Assembly (NCBI GenBank): GCA_963920665.1
Contig: OY987264.1
Coordinates: 22,052,906-22,116,905 of the forward strand
Length of the DNA stretch: 64,000 nt
Source: Straminergon stramineum
Taxonomy: Eukaryota > Streptophyta > Bryopsida > Hypnales > Calliergonaceae
Reading direction: 5' to 3'
The notes beneath the pieces are model-generated. The model worked only from the letters and a program-made list of their open reading frames with translations, was not told where the DNA came from and did no database searches. Position numbers and translations under genes: made by a program. Shown one piece after another: positions 1 to 11,530 of this stretch (the first letter of the stretch is position 1; each line of letters opens with the position of its first letter).

Positions 1-1890
1 ACACTAGTTGGGCATGTTCCTTATGAGGGGCATCAAAAAATACATTATTTTATGTCTTCCACGTTCCTGCAAATAGGTAAAAAAGAGGTTCTATGGTGCA
101 CAAATTTCTAAGTATTGAAGATGTTTTCAAGTTCATTCTTTTGGTGAATCCTCATCACCATCAAGTCTTCACCAATTGCCAATTTTTAGGTTTTTTTCTT
201 TCACTATCGTTAATTTATTAAAAATGAAAATGTTGAAATACCCCTTTTCTATCCACAATTTCATATGTCCCTTGAAAGGGGCAATACTAAAAACAAAAAA
301 AAATCCAAAAGTGTGACAAATGAAAGAAATTGACTTTTAAATAGAAAATAATTTTTGAATTTTTTTGAAAAATAGGGGATACAATTACAATCAAAACATT
401 TAGAAAGATATTTTTGGTTTTGGGCATTGGGTTCTTAATTCAAAAGTTATAGCGAAAGACAAAACCAATTTTGCAAAACAATACCAAAAACGGTCAATCT
501 TTCTTGCAATCACCCTAAGAAGCTATGTCAAGCATAAATACCTTGGATTATAATTCTAAAGTTTTTGGGATTGGAGTTTGGGGTTTAGTAACCATTCAAT
601 AGCTTTTATGGTGGAAAGCAAGATGGTATTCGAGTAGGTGGTAAATGCACCTCTTGTCAAAGATAATGATTTTGTCACCCTTGGCACTTAGCTTGAAAAA
701 TTTGTGATTGGATTAACCTTGTATGTCTTCTCCCTTGGTTAAGCCTCAATCTTGTAATTTTTCTTTATGGATCATGTTGATGTTTTTTGTATAGTTTTTT
801 TTGTAAGTCTCTATTTTAATACATTTTTTCTCTTCATTTTTCACTTCTTCAATGGTTTTGCAACAAAATGAATGTTGAGCAATTTGGATCATCATCTCCT
901 TGTGGACAATATTGCCACTTGTAGCCATAGCCATGCAGCTTGGACCTACTATTATTTCAAATAGATTTGCAATTGTTATAATTGAAGCACGGTTCTTGAA
1001 GGCATCATACAATGCTTTTAGAAAATCAACAATTTATAGTTGCAAATTCATTTTTCCAAATTGCTAGTCAATATTTCAAAGCTTTTTTAATATTTCAAGT
1101 AGAATTACTATTGAATAGCAAAAAAGTATCATATCAATAAAAGATTGATTTTCAATAGAAATCTAAAGCTTTCTAGGCTCCAATATCTATGCGGAAATTT
1201 CCATTGCACCAAGGTCTTTTGCCCCCCAAAGGGTCCCCCATCATGCTAAAGACGGGTGTCAATAGTAGCAAGGAGAGCAACAAAGTCCTAGATATTATTT
1301 TTGAATCTTATCAGTAATTGAAGGAAGATTCAAACATACTTTCATATGCATTGAGTGGACACTATACAAATGCAAATTTTTAAAGTATTGTCTCTAGGGA
1401 TACCAAAAATCAATACTAGACTTTCAAAGATTCTCATATTTTGATTGTGTATTCAATATCTAGGCAATTCTATTCCTTTTTTTCCCAATGTAGGTGTCAC
1501 ATTTTGAGCATTGTTGATTATGGATATAATTCTATTACCCATGGGTTCTCCCCATGTACTTCTTGTCCTTAATTTGATGACAACTAGAGTAATTTTTATG
1601 TAGTTGTTGGCCATCTTGGACAACATTTTCATCCATGAGTCTTTGTTCCATCTTTTTTATTTATTTTTACTTGACTATAACAAGAATGGATAATATTTAA
1701 ATAGGTGTACTATTCTTTGAAATTGTTATTGCTGAATTTTCAATATGAAGAAACTAATACGAAGTATTCAATGTTAGGAAAAAATAATGATGTTTTCATG
1801 ATTGAATCTTTTGGACCATTTTTTGTTGATCAATGTATAACATGCTAAATATAAAAATTGTATTCTCATTCTTCTTGATTACCCTCTTGT
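1..1890. other. AT-rich intergenic DNA
   Basis: Strongly AT-rich sequence with many homopolymer A and T runs. I see no exon with plausible splice borders, no RNA gene and no coding domain. Short open frames here start mostly at non-ATG codons and show no recognisable motif. Confidence 0.6.
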
Positions 1891-3175
1891 CACTATAAGA
1901 AACCCGCACTTTTTTTGGTGTTAGACCAAAAACACACAATGTGTAACATGAAAACAAGATGTCAAAGGGTTGATGGCTCCAAAAGGTAGATATTTGTGGA
2001 TGTTGCAAAGAATGCTAGCACATTATTGTATAAACAAGTGGATGCTATTATTGACATTGATGTTTTGTTTGACATGATTGAAGACATACTAATATTTTTT
2101 GGATCATCTAAAAAAACATAGAGTGCCATGTCTATGAGCAAACCCATTTTGATTGTCGGTAAGTTAGTGAAAATTACTACAATTTATGATAAAATGATGA
2201 TAAAATGTGAATAATGTAGGGGAAGGGCAACCATATGGTATGTTTTGCAAAAAAAAGGGAAATGGATAGACGTACATTTGGATGAAAAGATAAGCTATTT
2301 ATACAAGTGGGGTGGTGGAAAGAGAAATAATCCATATGGGATATGTTAAACAAGAATTGTGTTCAAAATGAAATTTCTTAGTAACATGTAGATGTCTAAA
2401 AAAACATCCAAAAGTCTGAAAAAACATCTAGATGTTTGAAACAACATCCACATGTTAGTCGGTTGAACTTCCATCTCAAATTATCCCATATCCTTTGTTT
2501 GACCATAGATGGATAGTAGATTATAAAAACATCTTCTACACACTTCATTTTCATGAACTTTTAATGAAGTAATTCCTTCATTTTGCCTTCAAAAATTCTA
2601 TTGATGGTAGATGGTAAGTTCTCTCTTTAATTCTTGTTGACTTCAATAATTTGTCTTGCTTATTTTATTTTTTATTAAATAATTATTTTTTCTTGACCTT
2701 GCCCTATGGGTATGGTATGCACCAATTGATGTCTCAAAAAACATCTACACATCTAAGTTGACATCTACATTGATGTCTAAGTTGACATCTCAAAAAACAC
2801 TATTAAAATTCTCAGACGATATAAAAGTGTGTTGACTAGGCATGCCACGTTACTTTTTTTGTTGCCACATCAAGTACCATGTCATGGATGGGCTAGATGA
2901 AAAAATTCCATGTGGCTCTTCTTGCCCACCTGGCGCTTACGTGGCATCACTATGGCATCTATGTGCCGCAGAGTTGGGAGCTAGGAAGATCATGTTTTTT
3001 GTGATGTTAAAAAAAACAAGTTGAAATCAAATGAGTTATTTTAAATTTTGGGATGTTTTTTGCTTGTCAATTATAATGGATTTTAGCAGACATCTACGCA
3101 AAGACCGTTGATGTTTAAAAAAATGGTCTTGCATGTTTTTTCAAATGTCACAAAAAATGCAAGTTTCTTATAGTG
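1891..3175. mobile_element. Non-autonomous CACTA (CMC/EnSpm-like) DNA transposon
   Basis: The left end reads CACTATAAGAAAC (from 1891) and the right end reads its reverse complement, GTTTCTTATAGTG (to 3175), giving a 13-bp perfect terminal inverted repeat that starts with the diagnostic CACTA. Flanking trinucleotides are tgt (1888-1890) and tat (3176-3178), an imperfect match to the 3-bp target duplication expected of the superfamily. Inside both ends, notably 2385-2460, 2725-2805 and 3085-3115, short gatgtct / acatct motifs recur in both orientations, like the subterminal repeats bound by CACTA transposases. No transposase is encoded, so the 1.3-kb element must depend on a partner in trans. 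Confidence 0.72.
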
Positions 3176-4600
3176 TATTCAAATATTATAATCTTTCAAT
3201 ATCTAAGAGATATTCTTGTGTTTCCTTTTCCAAAATGATCTACAACACATCTACTTTTAGGTTGTACAATTAGAAATAAAAAAATTTGATTATATACATT
3301 ACAACTTTGACTTTTTGTTTAATTTAACACAAACTCCAAGAAGCTCAAAAAAGGCCTTAAGAATTTTTAGAAGTTAAGCAAATCAAGGTTCTGTTACCGT
3401 AAATGACTAGAAGAAAAATATTTTGTAGTTTTCAAATTTCATAATCAACAAACAAAGACCAAAAAGTTAAACATATCTCCTTTGAACTCTTGTTGTTTTC
3501 ACCACATACATTCTTTTCGTATGAATAAAGTGATGTTCTTTCTTGTGTTTGATTTGATGGCATCATTTAATGTATGTAAACAACTTTGCCAAAAAGCAAG
3601 AAGACTAGTTCATGCATTTGAAGCTTTACCAATATGGCTTGCCCAATCAAGGAGTTACACACATTTTGAGGTCATTTGTACAATAAGATGCATATGATCA
3701 AGTCTATCTATTTGAGAGTACACATCAATTTATAATCTTTGTATTGAACAAATTACATATAACAAGTACAATAGTCTTAAATTTAGGTCCTAGAGCAAAG
3801 AAAAAATTGCAATCATACAATCCTAATACATTGAAGTGAGAATAACAATTAGGTGTACTTAGTTTGAATCCAACTTGTATTTATCTTTGATCTTTGATAT
3901 GATTATTGATGTTTCATATCAATACATCTAGATCAATTTCAACATTTGTGTGTTGAAATAGTTTATGTTTGAGAAGCTTTGTGTCTTGTAGCTTTGGCTC
4001 ACTTTTAAATGATATAGGGGTGGAGTTTTTTATTTTATATAATTCCATTGATGATATTCATATCAACCAAGGTTTATCCATATTAACATACAAAACTTTG
4101 GTCATCAATGTTGTTAGAATTATTTAATTTAATTAATTTATTTGGTGTATTTTTGTATTTGCAAAGCCTCTTCCTTTCTAAAATAAAATAAAAAAATAAA
4201 AAAATAAAAATGGATACTCTTCCTTGCAATAAAATCATTGATCATTGTATGCAACAATGCAAATTCCTAGTTTATTTAATCTCTCAAATTCTAAGTCCCT
4301 TCAAATTTGATCATCTATAGTAAATAATGAATTTCTACATTCCCCCAAGGTCCACAATTTAGATTGGGTGGTTTAAAAAATAATGGTTGGAATTTGGGCA
4401 ATCGACTATATGCCCTTCTCAGATTGGATAGTCCCTAGTTAGGGGCCAAGGTGAATTTGATCCCCTCATTCATTGCAGTTTACCCATGGAATAAACATTG
4501 GAGCTTTTTATTTTCCACTTCTGATCAAATTTGAATTCATATTTGGAATTAGATGCCCCAAATTAGTAGAAGAAATACAAAAATTAATCAAGCACAAAAT
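3176..4600. other. AT-rich intergenic DNA
   Basis: No gene seen. The stretch contains an A-rich (aaaat)n-like tract at about 4177-4210 and a 9-G homopolymer near 4602. Composition changes abruptly after about 4620, where the GC-richer UEV1 leader begins. Confidence 0.5.
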
Positions 4601-4639
4601 AGGGGGGGGGGATTTTTTACATTTACCTTGGTTGGGGGA

Positions 4640-5235
4640 TCAATTCACCCTAGCCCTAGTCGGGCCGGGTGGGATCAGAACGAGCCGGCCCGACCTGCAG
4701 GAAGTGCACTTCGTTGGTCTCCGTTCGTATTGTTTGCCGCCCCAGGCTTTCCTTCTTGCTGTTGTCTTCCGCAATTGCATCACTCGGGTAACTTGGATCC
4801 CCTTCTCGCTTCATCATGTTCTTTTTCGTGGATGTTACGCTTTGACCAATTCGAACTGCAGACGGTTTCTCTTTCTTGGATTGCTGTCAATAGTGGCGAT
4901 GTTTTCATCTTTGTATTGTCGGTTTCTTTTGTAGAGAATTCGAGTTTGTGATTAGGGTTTTGGGGTGGCAGTGTGGTTGTTGATGTACACCTAGCTTTGC
5001 ACTTGGCTTCAGTTTCACTTGTTTTGTTTCAATTAATGTTTAGGTTAATTCTTATTCGTCAAACCCTATTTTCGCCTCTGTTCATCTGTCTGAGATTGAT
5101 AAACAGCTGTGTATGCATCGTTCAGAATACTGGTTTCTTTTGGAACTCTAGTTCGTGATGTTCGTCTAACCATTTTTCCTGCCTTATGTGTGCTGCGCGT
5201 GTCTGCAAATTCGCAGGTGTGTTGGGACTGCCGAG
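4640..5235 (+). promoter_or_regulatory. UEV1 promoter/5' leader with a probable leader intron
   Basis: Base composition becomes GC-richer from about 4640, as expected at a plant transcription start region. A good 3' splice site (AG at 5215-5216, after ctgcaaattcgcag) lies 19 nt before the UEV1 ATG and no coding frame runs into it, so the leader is probably split by an intron; its donor is not certain. A telo-box (TTAGGGTTT, 4952-4960) lies in this presumed leader intron, an element common near start sites of broadly expressed plant genes. Exact start site not determinable here. Confidence 0.45.
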
Positions 5236-7071
5236 ATGAATTCGGGAGGGTCTGTAGTTGGTACGTCTTCATTTCCTTGGCTTGATACTCTCGTTTCCAT
5301 CGCTCTGTTTCGTGACCAGTGTTCAAGATTGGATCCCTCAAGAGGCTAAGCTGGTCAGGACTGTTGCATTGCTTGTTGGTCGATTCTTTTTTCGCATTTC
5401 CAATTGCAGGTCCGTTTCTTGTGTGTGCAGTTCCAAGGAACTTTCGTCTCCTTGAGGAGCTTGAGAGGGGGGAGAAAGGCATTGGGGATGGAACTGTCAG
5501 TTATGGCATGGACGACGGGGACGATGTGTTTATGCGCTCTTGGACAGGCACCATTATTGGACCGAATCATGTGAGTTGCAACGTCAAACACACATGATGT
5601 GGAGATTTTTTTGGTGGAAACCTGTCATTGATTTGTTTTAAATTAGTCTTGTGAGCGACTTTGGAACTCTGATCGGGAGTCTGCTTGTGGATGTCGAGCT
5701 ACGCATGTGGTAGTTTCCCACAACCGGGCTTTAGAGTTACGTTCCCTATTAGGATCTGTATTAGGATGCTACGATCTTGGTTGATGAAACCAGATCGTTT
5801 GGACCGGGTGTGAGAATTGGAACTGGAAAGAGGAGAGTGGTTATGACTTATAATCCGGCTCCTCTTCTCTTTGAATGGCAGCCTGTTAGTTTTCGATTGC
5901 AAGGCCTTCTTGAGATTGTTGACTCGTGGATTGTTTTACTACCTAGTACCGCATCATTTTAGGTTTCCTAGCTGCTAGCTCTTTGTTAAGTTCGTGTTGA
6001 TGCATATCACTGGATTGATTCTAACTCATGGACGACCGGTGCAGTCTGTGCATGAAGGTCGCATCTACACTTTGAAATTGTTCTGTGATAAGGATTACCC
6101 TGAAAAACCTCCGTCAGTGAGATTTCACTCTCGAATCAACATGACTCATGTCAACTCGGATACAGGATTGGTAAGTCGTGACCTGATTTTCAGCTATTTT
6201 GTGATTCTCTGTGTTGATTTTTATTCGGTGTTTTGTTGACTCCAGGGGTGGAGTCCACTGGCATCAGCACCAATTTCATCTACAGTGAATTAGGACAGTT
6301 TGAGTAGGATGTTATGTTCTCGAGAAATAAGCCGTAGTTCTGAAAGTGAAGTAAGATACATCTGTAGTGCAGCTACACCATGACTTGATCTATTTCGTCT
6401 CTACTACCTACTAGCTTTCCAGAGCCACTATGAGAAGGGAGAAGGCCTCTCATAGCATAGCAACTTGTTTATTGTATGAGGTAGAGGATTCTACGTACAT
6501 CGCTGTAAGCATTTTAACATTTGTAGGACTGACTCTTGTGAGATGTAGAGCTGTGGAGAGATTGTTGGGTATGGTAAGAGTCGAATCTATTGGGATCGAA
6601 TTTTTTATGACTCTATATGATTTCTTATGCAAGTCATCGTGGTAGGTTGTAGACCACAAATGAAGGGACAGTAGGCAGCTCCATTTCAAAGATGAGTGGG
6701 CCCAGTCATTTAGCCATATCATGCTTACACCAGTTTCTAATAGGTTCAACCAAGTAATTGGTTCGGAATTGGTAACTGGGGTTAATTTATGAGACAGAAT
6801 CAGGTTTTGTAATGGTTTTAGTATCCTCTACTTGGGGATATTTATAATTCTGTCTTGAATCGAATGCCTTTTCAACAGGATAACATATTTTTCCAGTTGA
6901 ATCTGATTCGTTCATCCTCTCATGACTCAGGTTGATCCAAGATATTTCCCAATGCTTGCAAATTGGCGCCGCCAGTACACAATGGAGGGCATTTTGGTGG
7001 AGCTGAAGAAAGAGATGGCCAGCCCAGCCAACCGGAAGTTACAACAACCCCCAGAAGGAAGCACGTATTGA
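5236..7071 (+). CDS. UEV1: Ubiquitin-conjugating enzyme E2 variant (UEV1/MMS2 type)
   Basis: Four coding exons: 5236-5260, 5431-5570, 6045-6170 and 6931-7071, all GT-AG and in phase, give 143 residues. The product carries the UEV hallmark block [20 protein letters not shown] near the N-terminus, then [36 protein letters not shown] and the C-terminal [20 protein letters not shown]. As in all UEVs the active-site cysteine region of E2s is absent. Family knowledge: UEV1/MMS2 pairs with UBC13 to build Lys63-linked ubiquitin chains in DNA-damage tolerance and signalling. The short C-terminus (ending PPEGSTY, no CaaX-like tail) resembles Arabidopsis UEV1C/UEV1D rather than the extended UEV1A/B. The ATG is the first in frame after the leader splice site. 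Identity is very secure; the second exon has a competing in-frame acceptor at 5409. Confidence 0.95.
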
Positions 7072-8000
7072 AAATCATGACTTTGTTGAAACAGGTCAAT
7101 GTTTCAACATAGGTCACACTTTTCGACCCTCTATGTTTCGATATCAGATTTGTACTGTGGAATAGTCTTTCTTTTCTTCAAGTTTCCATATAGGTAGTCG
7201 ATTTTTAGGATTACTTGTAATACATGCATTATGCTGGAATAGTGTGGGTGTCATTGGGGCATAGACTATAACCTAGAGATTTTCCTTCCTTAGGTCTACT
7301 GTGCCACCTCATTGGAGGAGGGAATATCCCTCCCTGGTATCCTTCAAGAGGGATTTTAATTGAAGTGGTTACTGACATCTGACTTGCAAGGCCCCAATTA
7401 TTCTCATGGGAGGGTAAGGAACCCTGCCAGTGATGGGTAACAATGTTACGGCAGTTGAAGCCTAAGATGTTGTGAGGATTTTCTTTTATGTTAGCTGATC
7501 TGGATATTATTGTAAGGTTGTCAAAATGCTGAGGTGGAACATCGTCATTCACCTGCAATTGAGTGCGTTCCCTTACAACAGTAAATTACTATAGATCCCA
7601 GCTCTTATTGTTTCATTGCTACTTCTTATACTGTTCAGGAATACAAGCCAGCTCGTTTACTGTTCATTCTGGTTAAGGGTCGAATGAAATATTTTTAGGG
7701 ACAGCCAGTATTCGCTGCTTGAATTCTAGTATTTTGTGGTTTGGACGGAGTGGTTCAATGTTTCCTATGCTCTGCGCAAGCTCCAATGTTTGGCAATCTT
7801 CTTCACAGACTATACAGCTTGTCTTATCTCTGCATAGTTCTTTGTCCTTCAAAGCTTTTGTGTGCAGTACTCTTCATCTATGGCATCTCTACTCAGACAT
7901 AATTTGTGCAACCTCCTTCAGATAACAAGGTCTGTTGCCAACGTAGTGAGCCAAAGATTATCAAATTCCTAGATGAATAGGTGTTTTTTGTCCCTACAGT
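7072..8000 (+). other. UEV1 3' flank
   Basis: Sequence of intermediate GC content following the UEV1 stop, probably 3' UTR in its first few hundred bases. No conserved polyadenylation motif can be singled out and no further exon or gene is recognised. A short palindromic stretch (ggagggaatatccctcc, about 7317-7333) is present. Confidence 0.4.
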
Positions 8001-11000
8001 TTCTTTGAAAGTTATTCAGTGAACATATTTAGTTCTTGCAATTCTATTGAGTTTTTATTAGGGTAAATATTTTTGGATATTTTACAAAATTTAGCTTGAT
8101 TTTGAATTTTTTTGAGAAAGAAAGTGAACCACTTGTAAAGAAGTTTCATTGCCAATTTTGAGTGATGCCTTTTTCCTTTAACCCTTTAAGGTCCATGCAT
8201 TCAACAATTAGATGCCCACTTGTCAAAGTTGATTATAACTTTCAAAATATTCTACAATTGTCACTTGATTTATGCCATTTAAATGAACTATGACAAGGTT
8301 TTTTTTCCTCCAATTTATAACTTTGAAAAAACCCAAAAATTCAATGAATTATTGCAATGACCTTAATGTCAAATAACCACTATCAAGCCAAATTTAGCTT
8401 TATTATTTCATGTATACTAGTACACCCTCAACACTATGCATGAAATAATCACTTGAGAAATTTTCAAACCATTCTTTGTAGTTGTTTGTATCTCATGAAG
8501 AAGTTTCAATTCAATTGGATTTTTCTTCTATTCTCTAATTTATATTTTCTTTTTTTGTGAAAAATTATAAAGACAAATTTCTACAAAATTAATAGAGATT
8601 TTTTTAATTGGTAGAGAATTCATACATAATTTAAAGACACCCATTAGATTGAAATGTGAATGTAGTTTGAAAGTCTAAATTTAGCACAATAATGGCGTTT
8701 GAATATATGACAATGGCAATAGTCTTTTAACCTCTAAAGATTCAATCAATTATTTAGTAATTGTGCTTAAATTTATGCGGAACTTTTCAAAAATTCGTTT
8801 ATTCTATGTAAACTAGATTTAGTTGTCTTTCTATTTTTCTATTCAAAACTAAGATTGCTTTGGCAAAAGAAATTGTAAGAAAAACAATGCAATTGTTCAC
8901 AATAGTATTTGCCTAGCATTGTAAATATTTCAATGAATAAAGTGTTGATGTTCTCATTGTAAAATTTTATGCATTTTTCAATGATAAATTGAAACCACAA
9001 TTTTGGCCAATAATAAAAAATTCAAATGCTAAAGATAGATTATGTTTTTTTGACAAATTTTTGAAGTTAAATCTTCACAAAACCATTTGAAGCAAATCAA
9101 CAAATATTTTTGAAATTTGAATATAAATATACTTACTATTCTTAATGCTTAATATTATCTCCTTTGATACAAAATTCAAAACAATTATATAACTTATGTT
9201 GGTATTTTACAACACATTTGTCTTCAATCCTACATCCTTGGGCCTTCAAGGATTCAAGGTTAAAATTTTGCAACTTTCAAACCAAATAGAATCTTGATAT
9301 TTCTATTCTCAAAAGATAACAAGATTCTTCATTGTGATAGTAAACCTTAAAAAGACAAGCCCTATCCATGATCATAAAATTGAACTTTAAAATCCTTCAA
9401 TTTGGAATTTTTTTACTTTTTACAGTTGAAGTTTTTCATATTTAATATTCAAAGGTGAAATGAAGGTCACATGCCTTCTATACCAAAACAATATAAAATT
9501 TTATGAGAAAATTGAAAATTACATATAATAAATTTTTTGAAGAAAAAATGAATTTAAAAAAAATGTTAACATAGCTTTTAAAATCTATGTTTTCTTTAAA
9601 TGTGTAAATGTTAGTGTAAAATGTTATGTTGTAAACCAAATTTATGTGAATTTCTATAATTTGAATACCAATGGACAAAGGTTTACTCATATATCTAGGG
9701 TTCAAAAAGCAAAAAATAACATTCAATTCAAAAAATATTCTAAATTTTAAAATTAGAATTGAAATTAGATTTGGAGGCTATACTAGATAAATTTTCTACT
9801 ATTTATATCCTTACCGTGCATTGACTTATGTACATAACGCATTACCCAATATGTTTTATATAGTTTTTAGGAACCTTTTGTAAAACTTTTGCTTCAAAAT
9901 GTAGGATATAGGAATTACAGAAAAAGAATTAAAAACACATCAAGTTTATTGGCCACACTTGAAAAAATATTATAATCATTAATAAAAATTATCATTTATA
10001 TTCATATTTAATTTACAAAGTTCCAAATATTTGAATCTCAGTACAAATGCAAGTATAATTGGCCAAAAAAATGATTAGAATCCAATACTAAATTGGAGGA
10101 TATCAAATTTGAATTGCCATACAATGGAAACAATTCTATATAATCAAATTCAATTCTAATTTCTAATGACAAATAAGTGGTTTTAAAAAAGTTACCAATA
10201 CTATAATTTTCAAGTGAAACTTTACTAGCATAATATACCTACAATATACATTCAATAGAAAGGCTTGAAACAATACAAATACTACATGATATAATATCAT
10301 AGACATACTCTAAAATATTAATGAAATTATATTGTATCATGTTGGCAATATAAAAAAAAACCACCTCGAGTATATATCACATTTAGTTTTGTGAAGGATA
10401 TGATGAAAAATATACAAGAAATTATCTTACAAGGGTGTATTGTGAAAGCAAAGAATTGATGAAATGAATGCATGGATGTGAATAGGTATCTTTCATTCGT
10501 ACAAAGGCAAGATAATGACAGTTGGATCAGTTCGGCCGACTTCACTAATACTTGTCTATGGAGTCCGGCTGACATTGTGTTATCCTCCTCTTTCCAAACT
10601 TCATGCCAAAGTTGTCTCTTGGTTTACTTTAACATTCATTGTAGCTTCTCTATAGTGGCAAGTAGTCACTCTCATCCACGAGTGTGATCACTTGCTACAA
10701 CAATCATAAATTCTATTTATATATATGTAATTGATCAAACCTTGAAAATTTGCAATCTATTCAATATTTGTAGTACATTTTAGTTTTAGATTTGACAAAG
10801 AAAAATGAAAAATATATGAATTCAAACTTAGTTAATGATCCTAATGAATCATTTTTACTTACTCAAACTTGTCACAATTCTTTTCATAACAAATGAATAA
10901 CAACTCATTGAAAAAACATCACAAGAGTTTATCTTCCTATCAAACTCAATCAACTCATTCTTCATCCATAGTAATTAACAATCATAAATACTAAAAAGGA

Positions 11001-11400
11001 ATGACTTTAATTTTAAACACAACATAACCTGAATAAAAAAAACCCTTCTGAATTTCAAACACAATTAGCAACACTAATGGATAATTTCCCCTCACTTATT
11101 TGATTTTGAAGATCTCACAACTCTTTCAATATCAATTCTTTGCATGTTCAAAAGCATTGTAGGTTCTTATCTTCCTTTCCAAATTCAAACAAACTCATTG
11201 TTGGCTCTTATCTTCCTTCCAAATTCAGACGAACTCATCTTTCATTGGCTTGATTTCACAAATCCTTGTTACCAATAGAATAAGAATTCACAAGATCTTG
11301 TCTTCCTTCCAAACTCAACACATTCAAGCATCCTTCACAAATTTGTGGTAGTCGCATGGGAATTCCAAAACACTAAAATAAGAAAGCCTTGCACACAATT
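8001..11400. other. AT-rich intergenic DNA
   Basis: Very AT-rich and gene-free as far as I can see. Near the right edge a phrase similar to atcttccttccaaattcaa recurs irregularly (about 10930, 11170, 11210 and 11300), a degenerate local repeat upstream of the ZHD gene. A small GC-richer patch at 10470-10690 has no recognisable product. Confidence 0.5.
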
Positions 11401-11530
11401 GAACAAATTTTGCATAACTTGCACAAATGTTTTTTAAGAGTTTTTCAAAATAGTGTACATTTTGTCTACACTAAACTTTCCCGCCCAGATCAGCAATTCG
11501 AATTTCACATCTTTTTCTTGCTTCCGGACG

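Noticed and set aside
4177..4210. A-rich (aaaataaa) tract as a retroposon tail
   Set aside because: No matching target-site duplication could be found upstream, so it is treated as simple AT-rich sequence.
4473..4951. Two overlapping frames of 132-153 codons upstream of UEV1
   Set aside because: They cover the promoter/leader, lack motifs and run into the probable leader intron.
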